From NCBI GenBank assembly GCA_963966185.1, contig CAWZYM010000293.1, positions 72,501 through 136,500 of the forward strand: a DNA stretch of 64,000 nucleotides, in the 5' to 3' direction. The stretch comes from Rhabditoides inermis (taxonomy: Eukaryota; Nematoda; Chromadorea; Rhabditida; Rhabditidae). The notes under the pieces were generated by a model. It did not search any database. It was not told the origin of the DNA and was given only the letters and a program-made list of their open reading frames with translations. Positions within the stretch are counted from its first letter, which is position 1. Each line of letters starts with the position of its first letter. Made by a program: the position numbers and the translations under genes. Positions 53,192-64,000 of this stretch are shown in pieces.

Positions 53192-55182
53192 CTAGTGGGC
53201 GGCGTGTCCATGTCCGTGTCCGTGACCATGTCCCTCTCCTCCCTCCACCGGCGGGATAGGAAGGTTGGGGGTCATGCCAAGGGTCTCGAACTTGAAGCGC
53301 CAGTACGCAACCACCTAAACAATCCATCCTAGTATCTCAGTTATACGTGATGTCTCCGTACCATCCTGTCCCAGATGTTTCCGGGGTGGTTCATGGCGGG
53401 GCGCACGTCGAGGTGGGTAAACAGCGACGACGATGGGTCCACCGCCCCTCCGTCATAGTAGTCAATCACGTATTGCACCTGCAACACAACACACACATAC
53501 ACGTCACTCATCCATCCATAGAAGAGAGACATCCATGTCCACTCACCTCCCTCTCTCCGCAGCGGTCGACGATCCAGTCGTGTCTGTCGAAGGGCAGGTC
53601 GTAGCCGAGCAGGTTGCGGAAGCGGGCCCTCGGCGACAGGTTCTTCGCGTCTCCCTTGAACGACTTCAGCTTCGGAGCCGCGCACTCACTGAAAAGACAA
53701 ATTCATGATCATGACGTACATAATACATGCAAGAACCAAGAATCAATAACAATTCAACTCGACTCACGGGTGAAGAAGGTTCTCCCACTTGAGCACCTCC
53801 TGCCACGCCTCCTCGTTGTTGGCGTTGTGGATCCTGATGATGTTCTCCATGTCGCGCTCCGAGAGATGGTCGTCCTGCCAGCGCCATCCCTTCCTGAAAC
53901 GTCAGGTTTCACTTCCGTGTTGAAACAGTTCGTTGGCACTTTCTACTTTTGGAACCACCACAGATCACGGTCACAGGGCACAGGCGCATTCCCTTGTCCA
54001 GTATGCCTTATCAATTCTAGATCCGCTTCGCACATGTGTCGAAGCGTTGCTAGTCTGTAGAGTGTGATCAAATGTTCAACATTTTCGATTTCGTAAAAGA
54101 ATGCACGTAGCAACAGAGATACGCCAGGGGCCAGGGCCAGGCAGCCAGGCTATACTCCAAACTCCAGCCACGTATCACATATCAGTGATTCTCTGTTCTA
54201 CACACGCGATCTTGCAATTCAAATCTTGCACACGCTCACTCAACATGCAGAAAACCAATTCCGTGTTGCAAAGAATGGCAGTGATAAGACAGTCACTCTT
54301 TCTGCATCGCATGCACCACAGAAAGTGCATGCGTATGACCGCGCTCCTTATGGGTATGGGGATATTTTTTCACAGCTAGCGGAACAGATAAAAACACGTA
54401 AAATCACACATCAAACTAGCACAACTTCAAACATCCTAAAGAAAGATACCCACTTGAGCATAGCGTTCCAGAACATCTGTGGGGAAGGGTACTGCCACGT
54501 ATCGGGCACCGGACCCTGACCCTCAACCTTGGCGCGCGGAATCGTAGAGCTCACACGCTTCTGAAAACAAGTCATATTAAAATTATGCATCGTCACCCAA
54601 ACAAAAGCGAAACAATTAACGCACGGTGGAAAGAGCGAACGGTTGATCGGGAGCAGGCTTCTGGTTGGGGTGGGCCAGCTCCTGAAATGGAGAAGGTATT
54701 CAGACCAGCACAAGAGGTAGAGTGACGTACGTTGTTGGTGGGGTCGATCTTGTGGTGGTCGACGGGACATCCGGCGGCGGCGGCTCCCGCGGCAGAGGGG
54801 CACTCCGACGCATAGCTGGCGGCGGCAGCACCGGCACCAGAGGGGCACTCCGAGGCCGTGTTGTTAGATTGGAACTGCGCGAGGCTGCGACGAGCCTTAA
54901 AAACAACCTTTCATTGCTTTTTGATCACAAAATAAATTACATTACCCATACTACGAGTATGAGTGCATACATAAATCATCAAACGAATAGAATTGAATGA
55001 AACTCACGCTCTGAAGACGCTCGCGCTCGCTCATAGGTCCCTGAACGATATAAACGTTATAACTGACACGCTTATACAGTTATAACTTGAAAAAGAAACG
55101 AAAAAAATAAGCTAAACATCCATATGATCATGACGAAACTCACATCAGTGGCCGGAGCCGGAGTTGATGCGCTGTTGCCCAT
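53192..55182 (-). CDS. cchl-1: Cytochrome c heme lyase (holocytochrome c synthase)
   Basis: It attaches heme covalently to apocytochrome c in the mitochondrial intermembrane space. ATG at 55182 ([13 protein letters not shown]). A variable N-terminal part has three Cys-Pro heme-regulatory motifs (ECPSG, ECPSA, GCPVDH). Conserved HCCS blocks follow: [105 protein letters not shown] and [13 protein letters not shown]. The heme-binding His in HNANNE and the FDRHDW block are present. The tail is unusual: four His-Gly-type repeats ([10 protein letters not shown]) then AAH and TAG at 53192. About nine exons. It is divergently paired with the thioesterase gene (431 bp between start codons). Confidence 0.96.
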
Positions 55183-55613
55183 CGCTGTGAGTACCCTGAA
55201 GAAATTATACGTTATTGACACAAAAAGAAGCGAGTAATAACGCAGAAGACAAACAAAACCAACAAAATACACGCAATTGCGTAGAAATCTCGAGCGCGCA
55301 GTGACGTCATTTTCAGAAAATTTCTAGAAACTGTAGTTTCCATCGCGAAATATGCCATTCGCTGCGAGAGCCTGAGCTCAACTTTTACGTACAGTAATCT
55401 CGTCGTTCGTTATTACTACTTCTTATTATTATATTTTATAATTACGAGAATTTTACGCGTATCATTTTCAGTGGCAACACATGTTTAGGCGTTCGCTGCT
55501 TGCTCTAATCGGGTGTGCACGGAGTGTCGTCGTCGCTATCGCTGACCGCTCCCAAACCAGCAGCAGTGCTCACCTGTGCAAAGTCGACTCTCCAGCAGAC
55601 GCGTTGCCTCGCA
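55183..55613. promoter_or_regulatory. Bidirectional promoter region, HCCS / acyl-protein thioesterase
   Basis: 431 bp separates the two divergent start codons. It includes an AT-rich core (about 55419-55450). An ATG at 55481 opens a different frame and could give an alternative upstream leader; not supported further. Confidence 0.4.
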
Positions 55614-56757
<1,144 letters not shown>

Positions 56758-57002
56758 TCTAACACATACACGGGTTCACATAAACTAGCCTGGGAGAGGG
56801 AGTGGATACAAGTTTTGGAATGAAAAAGTATTTTCATTTTGGTGGAAAAAGTTTTTTTTGAAAAAAAAATTCAACTTTTTTTTTACCTCAAGGGGGGGCA
56901 CATAAATATTTATTTTACACGACTCATACATACATCAAAATTAGAACTATATTTTCTATCAGCGCAGAACGGTCATACGGAAAGCAGACTAGGGAATACT
57001 TC

Positions 57003-57749
57003 TCACTGGAACGGCCAGGAAGCGCATGCAGCCTTGATCACCTTGAAGCCGCATCTACAAAAGAGTCTCCCTACCTCTGCCTCTTCTTCGCCCTCTCTCT
57101 CACCCGATCTTCTCTGCCATATGCATGCAGGCTTGGATTCTGTGCGTGCCCACTTCAAGATACGCTCTGCTCGTTCGCTCGCCATCATAGAACCACCCCA
57201 AGCGGTCGCTCACAGTGATCGTCACTCGTTCGGCGCGCAGACCTGCAGTCTCTCTCTCTCCCCCTCTCTCCCCCCTCTCTCTCTCTACCCTGTACAAAGT
57301 TCTGGAGGCTCTCCTTGTATCGCTCCTTGTCACTGATGACCTCGTCGAATCGCACGCAGCTATAGTCGAGCTCCACGTTGCCGATCTGAAGGTGCACCTC
57401 TTCTTCCCCTTTTCCCTCCAAGAGAGGAAAGCGACCAACGTTGGGGATAGTGGAGAAGAGCTCGAGTTCCATGAACTGACTCGGTCGGTCAACCGGCTCA
57501 CCGCGGTAAGGAGGCTGAACACAGTTCCCCCTCTCTCTCTCGTCCCCTCTCTCTGTCTATGTCTCGCTCTCTCGCTCTCTCTCTCTCTCCCCCTCTCTCC
57601 CCTCTCTATCTCGCTCCGTACCTGTCCCGCCCTGAGATGCTGCATCCTGAACTTGAAATTGATCAATGTAGCGAATTGCGCCAGCACAGAGTAGTCGAGT
57701 CTCAAACAGGAAATAAGACAACGACAGAAAAAAGGCTCTCTCTCTCTCT

Positions 57750-57795
<46 letters not shown>

Positions 57796-57887
57796 AAGCA
57801 CGCCTTATTCCGAGAAGTCCTTCGACGTTGACGACAATCTGAGGGCGCAGATGCCCCAGCCATGAGGACAGGAGGTGCTGCTGTAAC

Positions 57888-57923
<36 letters not shown>

Positions 57924-58268
57924 TCCCCTCTTTCTCTCCTCCCTCTCTCCCCTCCTCTCTCTCTCTCCCTCTCTCTCTCTTTCTCTCTCTCTCCTACCCC
58001 TCTTTCTCTCCTCCCTCTCCCCTTCTCCTCTCTCTCTCTTTCTCTTTCTCCTTCCCTCTTTCTCTCCTCCCTCTTTTCTTCCCCTCTTCTCCCTCCTCTC
58101 TCCTCCCTCTCTCCCATTCTCTCTCTCTCTCTTTCTCCTTCCCCTCTTTCTCTCCCCCCTCTCTCATGCCTCTCCTCTCTCTCCCCTCCTCTCTCTCTCT
58201 CTCTCTCTCTCCTTCCCCCCCCCCCTTTCTCTCCTCCCTCTCCTCTCCTCTCCCCTCCTCTCCTCCCC

Positions 58269-58315
<47 letters not shown>

Positions 58316-59706
58316 ACTCTACCTCGCCGACTTCCCTGACTCCCCTGACTCCGTCTATCTCGAGAGTTGTGAGCGATGGGAGGTGATCGAACAGCTGGAA
58401 TGGCCACTAGTGTCGCAGTAGTATCGATCTTACCGTACTCAGTCCGAGCTCCTCGAAATTTATGCCGACGCAGTGCAGGTTGAGGATGAAGTAGCGCACT
58501 TTTGCGAGGTCAGGTACCGACGCGTCTGAACCCACGCACACTCCGTCCGCCTTCTCTCTCTCCATCTCTCTCTCTCTCTCTTTCTTTCTCTCTCTCTCTC
58601 TTTTTTTCTCAATACCCACATATGACGTCATCCTCGAGCTTCAAGTCGATGAGGCAGAGTTTGCGGAGACGCGGCAGTCGGGAGAGCCATTCGAGGAGGG
58701 CTGCCGGGACGACGTACAGACAGTCTTCCTATAACCAACTAGGGTAAACGTTAAACTCAAAACAAACCGCTCCAGTACCTGCGCAGTGCTTGGATCATCA
58801 AAGTCTTCGGTCACGTGGCTGGCGAAGCCTGCGTCGCTGCCGTGTTCCTGACATCACATCTTCCTATCCCTTCTCCCCCTTTCCACCTGCACATAGGCAG
58901 CCCGCCTCTGTGCCCGTCTCTCGTCGACCGCCTCGCTCCACACCTCATTCGACAGTCTGTCCTGCTCCAGCCAGTCCCGCCCCCACACAACCACCTCCAC
59001 GAGAGCACAGCCGCACCTCGACAGCAGACGAGACAGACAATGCTCTGAACCAACCGCGCGTCTCAGACTGTTTCAATCGCATTCTAGCACCAGCGGTGGT
59101 TTCATAGATGAATCGACATAAACAAGGGCGGTCAGTCACTATCCGAACAAGCCTCGGGGAGATCCGCGCTCACCAATCTTGGGCGGCAGGTGTGCGTGGC
59201 GAGTGGCGCGCCACTGTCGCAGCGACACCCACTCCTCGGCCCGCACGCCCCCGCACTCCAGCCGAACCGCTATGTACATCTCCGGAACGCGCGTCACCGC
59301 ACACAGCCGCTGAGCTATATGTGAGTGATTATCGAATTGATCTACCCACGATGAGTGTCTGTATCTCGATGGTGAGCCGCTCGCGAAGGCCTTCGGTCGA
59401 GTGGAGGGCGTCGGCCGTCGCGCGATTCACGCGACACAGAGACGCATACGTCTGAACTAGACACTGTGCCTATCTAGTTATGGTTTCAGGTACCACCAAA
59501 TATAGCTGGTTGGGAAGTTCCCAAAGACCCCCCCCCCAAATACCGTACCGTATAGTCGATGCAAGGGTAGATGTGTTCTCGCAGCACCAGATCGGGCAGG
59601 CGGTCGAAGCGAAACGAGACCGGCGGGCACTGGGAGACAACAATCGGTACCGGTTACGATATGTACCGAATACCTCACTCTGGAATAACGGCGGAGGGTC
59701 CTTCAT
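57003..59706 (-). CDS. F-box protein with leucine-rich region
   Basis: ATG at 59706 (MKDPPPLFQSE), then an F-box (VSFRFDRLPDLVLREHIYPC) followed by YASLCRVNRATADALHSTEG, the usual F-box helices. The middle and C-terminal exons contain LRR-like strands: LLEWLSRLPRLRKLCLIDLK, VRYFILNLHCVGINFEELGL, LFDHLPSLTTLEIDGVRGVR, then HLLSSWLGHLRPQIVVNVEG and LAQFATLINFKFRMQHLRAG. Later exons (57185-57472 region) have VELDYSCVRFDEVISDKERY, and the gene ends KVIKAACASWPFQ and TGA at 57003. It is predicted to be an SCF ubiquitin-ligase substrate adaptor of the large nematode F-box/FTH-like class; the substrate is unknown. Intron arrays at 57720-57792 and 57890-58313 are pure (CT)n. Exons in the 58850-59330 part are least certain. 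Confidence 0.65.
57890..58313. repeat. (CT)n/(CCT)n array, about 420 bp
   Basis: The longest pyrimidine tract of the window, in an intron of the F-box gene; purine-rich in the sense strand. Confidence 0.9.
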
Positions 59707-59916
59707 TTTGGGAACCGCTCGCAACGGGTGAGAGGGAGGAAATGATCAATCAGTGAAAACTAAAACCAACTTCAGAGGTCATTCCCAGTCCGCCATCGAT
59801 CTTCAACCGGGCCAAACATTTATCGTACATACAGTTCCTTCTTCAGAAACACAACCCGGCAGTACAAATACACAATAATACAATAACATTCAAATATCGT
59901 CTCGGTCCCGACACGA

Positions 59917-60445
59917 TCAGTCCTCGTGGAGGACAGAGAACTGTGGCGGCTGGCTGGCGCTGGCATTCTGGGAGATGAGACGGAGGGTGACCGCGGAGAG
60001 GAAGGCGGGGATCGAACCGTACTCGCCAATGTACCTGAAAGGAGCGTGTAAAACGATACATGAATCTTTTTTCTTCACCCTGTAATACAATGAAAAAAAC
60101 GCTGTAACGAAAAGCTACTCTGGATAAACCATCAACCCGACTCACTTGCTCATCTCCTCCTCCCACGGGTTCACTCCAGTCTCGTCGAGCATAGAGTTCT
60201 GCAGAAGGTTCACAACACCCTCCTCAGAGTCATACTGAAAAGAAGAGGTATGAGGAAGAAGAGAGAGAGAGAGGGAGAAGAGAGAGGGAGAGAGAGAGAA
60301 TTGAGAGAGAGGGAGAGAGAGAGAGACCTACCGAGAAGATGAACTCCCTCTCCTCGGGGTCGGCGCAGTTGGTCACGTGACACACACCCTGCTCCTTCAT
60401 CTTGATCTGGTAGCCGATCAGCATAGTCGTGATCTCCCTGAAAGC

Positions 60446-60483
<38 letters not shown>

Positions 60484-63400
60484 ATCTCTTCCTTTCTACT
60501 CACCTGTACTTCTTGGCCAGCTCCATCTGGATGCTCACCGCCCTCTCCTTCTCTTTCTCCGAACGCTGCAGCTTCGACTCTAGCGCTGAAAGAACCAATC
60601 AAAAGCAGTCAACCAATCAAAGGTTACATAAAACATCGCAATTGATGACAACAATACTAATACAGTATTCCAGAATACAAAATCGAGAACCCTCAACCCA
60701 CCACTGATCTGCTCGTCCTTGAGTCGCTTCGACTCGTTCGACAGAGACTCGTCCATACCCGACTGGAAAGGGCGACTCTCCCCCCCCCCTCTCTCTCTCC
60801 CACTCACCAGCTTCCTCTTCCTGCTCCTCTCCTCCTCCTCCAGCATCTCCCTGTGTGCCATCTCCAGCGGGTTGCTCGCCATGTGGAATATCTGCGTCGT
60901 GTCTCCAGCATCCGTCGCCGGCGGCTTCGACTGCAACACTACCGTAATCACTCCATACCCCAGAATACAGTACTCCTTCACTCACCGACTCGGCCACCTG
61001 AGCCATCGTGCGCTCCAGCTCACCGCGTATCTGAAATCAATACATTACTAATGAACCCACTGTGAATGTCTTTCAATACAGTACTCCTCCAACTACCGTG
61101 ACCCTCCCACCTTTTCCATCTCCTGCTCCTTCACCGTCTGCTCCGCCTCCAAAGCCTTCTTCTCGTTCATCGTCTTCGTGAACTGCGACTCCATCTCGTC
61201 GAAATCTTCCTCGCTGGAATCAATCGATAAATCAATAAAATCAATATGTCACTCACATGCTATCGAGCCTGTTCCTCATCTGGTCTCTCTCGTGAGTGAG
61301 CGTCTCCACGTCCATCTCCAGCTTCTCGCGACTGAACAAGCAATGGGATCAATCAATCGATAAATCAATACATAATAATCAATAGATGAACCAATAAGTA
61401 CCTCTGTTTGCTCGTCTCCCTCTCAGCCTCCATCTGGCGCTGCGTCGCCGCGAGCTGTGACTGCAGTTCGTCGCACCTAGAAAACGAAACGAATCGAATC
61501 CCGGAGGAATAAGTTTCTCCCACTCCTTACTATCTTCCAATAAAAATCTAAGCAACAACATTGATTGATACAGTTTTAAGACAACAAAACCGCATAACTC
61601 CACCCAGTACTTCCCCTCTAGCAACTATCCAACAACCCACCTGGCTCCCAGCTGGGCCACCTTGTCGGCCAGCCTCTTGTTGGCCGCGAACTCTGCGCTC
61701 GATTCGCAGCCGCCCGAGCGGGCCATCGCGGAACGGTACTGCTCCGTCTTCGCCTCAATACACATTCATACACTTCAGTATTTTACCAAAACTAAATTCA
61801 ACCTTATTCCTGTGATGAGTTTCCAATATTCTTCTCAATGTGAAGATCAATATATCGTTTCGGAAAACATATATAAAATAGTATGAATAAAATACAACAA
61901 ATAATATCGTATAAAATCTGTCACTTCAGTTAGTTCTGATCAGCACAATGTTGACTCACAATGCTATCGTCCAGCATTCCCTGCAACATGACGTTCTTGT
62001 CCTCCAGATCCCTCTTCGTCTCCTCCAGCACAAGGGTACGCGACGCGCGCTCACTGGAAGCAATTAACAAAAATGATGTAAAGTAAACAACGAAACAACC
62101 TCCTTACCTGAACACGATGAGCTTGTTCTTGAGTTCGTGGTTGGCGACCTGGAGTCTCTGGATCTCCTCGGTCTGGTCCCTCTCGTATGCGGTAGACGCC
62201 GTCGAGACAGAAGAGATGTTGAGCGCGCTGTTCAACATGTCAGAGTCGGCTGAAAACAGTGCTGCATTATAACACTTATCAAAACCAACAGTCTAATATA
62301 TTAAAAAAGGACTCACCAGTTCCATTGTGCGAGATATCCATATCCTCTCCCAGTCGCTCGGAGGTCTGCGCGAAGAGGGACCGCGTCTTCTCCCTGATCT
62401 GCCCCTCCCTGCTCCTCCTCCTCTCGCGCATCTCCGCCTCCTCCCTCTCCGCCCGCCCCTCCTCCTCCTCTCCCACACCCCCGTCGTACCCATCCACACC
62501 CACGTACGCAAACACTGACTCGCACGCCAGAGACTCGTACTCTCCTAAATGGAATCGATCGATTAATATAAATCGATCAATCGATAACTCACCCTCTGGA
62601 ATGGACTCGGGCTCCTTCTGGTGGTAGGACTCGTAGAGACGGCGGCGGACGGCAGAGTTCCACAGACCCTCCTCCGACAGAATCTCTTTAGCCACCTGGA
62701 ACGGTAAGTGTGAAAACTTGTACAAAAAACAAATTTGAATATTGGAATAAGTTATGCCACACCATACCAACCTTGAGCTGCTGCTCTGCCATCTGGAATC
62801 GCTTGTAGAAGACGTTGGCGACGTCGCGCGCCTCCTCCACACTGCGCTGCACCAAAGTGCCCGTCTGCAGGGAAGTGTGATGTAAATATCAACAACAACA
62901 ACAACAACAACAACCAAACAATATAAAACAAACAAACACGGACCACAGCGCTGTCGTTCATCGATCTATCCATGTCGATGCCGGCCTGTACCACCTGCTC
63001 CTTCAGCTCCGAGTTCTCCGACTTGAGCTGCTGGTACTTCTCCACACCCACCTGAAGCAAGTCATTGCGTTATCTCATTCTTATTACTATCACAAACAGT
63101 TCGGCAAAATTTTATAATGTACGTTTCCGTTCTGACTGACCCAGACAGTAACGTACTGAAACAACAATCGATGAAGGTACTCATTAATAATAAGAAAGGC
63201 ACCTTCTCCTTCTGCTTGAACGTGTCGATGTCATGCATTGCTTGCTGCAGCTTCCTTTTCACCATCGCCAGCTCCTGCTTCGACTCGGTCAGCTGGATGT
63301 TGAGCGACAGCGCTGAAAAAGGGACCAATATTCATGACTTATGTATGTTTATATGTGTACATATGTACACATGCATATGTATACGTGTAAATAACTCACG

Positions 63401-63672
63401 ATTGTTGGGCATACAGAGGCTATCGTCGAAGTTGAGCACCGTCGGTTTGAGTGAGCGCTGCCGGGGCGTCTTCGGCTGAGACACAGACGCTGAAAAGGGA
63501 CAACATTGACAACACGTTATCCGTAACAACGCGTACCTGTGGTAGTCGGCTTCTTGCGGTCGGAGGGGAGCGGGAACGCCTTCTTGAACTCCTCGGCCAT
63601 CTTCTTCTTGAACTCGGGATCGAGCTCATCGTCGTCGTCCCACCCGCGCTTCATCGCAGAAGAGAAGCTCAT
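59917..63672 (-). CDS. mdf-1: Spindle assembly checkpoint protein MAD1
   Basis: ATG at 63672 (MSFSSAMKRGWDDDDELDPE). About 16 exons encode long coiled coils: LSLNIQLTESKQELAMVKRK, YQQLKSENSELKEQ, EEIQRLQVANHELKNK, TLTHERDQMRNRLDSM, EEDFDEMESQFTKTMNEKK. The C-terminal globular domain is diagnostic: TTMLIGYQIKMKEQGVCHVT, then VNLLQNSMLDETG, ending in GSIPAFLSAVTLRLISQNAS and TGA at 59917. MAD1 recruits MAD2 to unattached kinetochores and sits at nuclear pores in interphase. The MAD2-binding segment should lie just before the C-terminal domain (KLQRSEKEKERAVSIQMELA region), not resolved here. Domain order and length (about 650-700 residues) fit the family. Confidence 0.9.
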
Positions 63673-64000
63673 TACCTAAACACACACAAGCAATGTGGTG
63701 AGCAGAACGACTTGTCAAAACATGTTGCTACAAATTTTCACAAAACAAAGCGCATTTCACAACATTAAAGATTCGGTCGACCCAATGTATATAGAGAATA
63801 TCGATAGTATGTTCACATCAATATCCGTTACATAAAGCATACAAACAAGTAAGAAAACAACAACAAAAAGCTGAAAAGCGGAGTGGAGGACCAAAAATTG
63901 GCGGGTGAAAACAATTGCAGGAACCTCACCAACACTCCCAGGCGCACCACATTTTAAGAGCTCAATAATTTCTGAATCAAACATATTACCTTTTTTTATT
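63673..64000. other. Upstream region of MAD1, no supported gene
   Basis: It holds the promoter or 5' UTR of the MAD1 gene. A minus-strand frame from 63984 shows no recognisable domain. Confidence 0.4.

Noticed and set aside
57185..57472. ATG101/HORMA-like autophagy protein suggested by VELDYSCVRF
   Set aside because: Neighbouring exons contain an F-box and leucine-rich segments, so the exon belongs to an F-box protein.
63895..63960. Sm-site-like CAATTTTTGG on the minus strand upstream of MAD1 (possible SL or snRNA)
   Set aside because: No spliced-leader exon, stem-loop or snRNA core is found around it.

Overview
The window comes from a nematode nuclear genome, most likely a diplogastrid or rhabditid relative such as Pristionchus (inference from gene content, not from a database match). 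Evidence: short GT-AG introns with TTTCAG-type acceptors placed directly before start codons as SL trans-splice sites, a cuticle collagen pair, an SRE-type chemoreceptor, an SL1 leader sequence, and very many (GA)n/(CT)n arrays in introns. No prokaryotic features, CRISPR arrays or replication origins are present. All multi-exon models were assembled by eye from reading frame, splice sites and exon phase, so individual exon ends carry some uncertainty.

Layout. 1-12.7 kb holds secreted and membrane proteins: a mucin-like Thr/Pro-rich protein (minus, runs off the left edge), two small secreted proteins (plus), and two adjacent paralogous single-pass membrane proteins with a KCNE-like plan (minus). 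A tRNA-Arg(TCG) lies in an intron of the first of these. 14-16.3 kb is a complete SRE-like GPCR (minus). 17.6-21.4 kb is a carboxypeptidase Q-like M28 metallopeptidase (minus).

21.8-28.1 kb is the highlight: a U4 snRNA gene (minus) split in two by a roughly 6.2 kb non-LTR retrotransposon of the NeSL type. Its single intact reading frame of about 1,960 residues encodes zinc fingers, a duplicated acidic SIM-like segment, a Ulp1/C48-type cysteine protease, a reverse transcriptase, a CCHC knuckle and a restriction-like endonuclease. The left U4 fragment is the canonical 5' half and the right fragment carries the Sm site and 3' stem-loop. The first 20 bases of the insert are the SL1 spliced leader, 7 bases before the first in-frame ATG. 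This suggests that an SL1 trans-spliced element mRNA was reverse transcribed into the U4 central stem-loop.

29.5-35.0 kb is a 29-exon gene for a probably GPI-anchored TolB/PD40-type beta-propeller protein made of two tandem halves. 35.4-39.2 kb is a large inverted duplication carrying two convergent, nearly identical cuticle collagen genes. 40.1-42.6 kb encodes a tristetraprolin-type CCCH RNA-binding protein; about 5 kb upstream of it has no supported gene.

47.7-56.8 kb is a mitochondrial neighbourhood: heme A synthase (COX15) and cytochrome c heme lyase (HCCS) lie in tandem on the minus strand, followed divergently by acyl-protein thioesterase. A 2.0 kb COX15 intron contains an antisense nested gene with eighteen 75-bp repeats, each coding for a 25-residue coiled-coil unit. 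57.0-59.7 kb is an F-box/leucine-rich protein and 59.9-63.7 kb is the spindle-checkpoint protein MAD1 (mdf-1), both minus.
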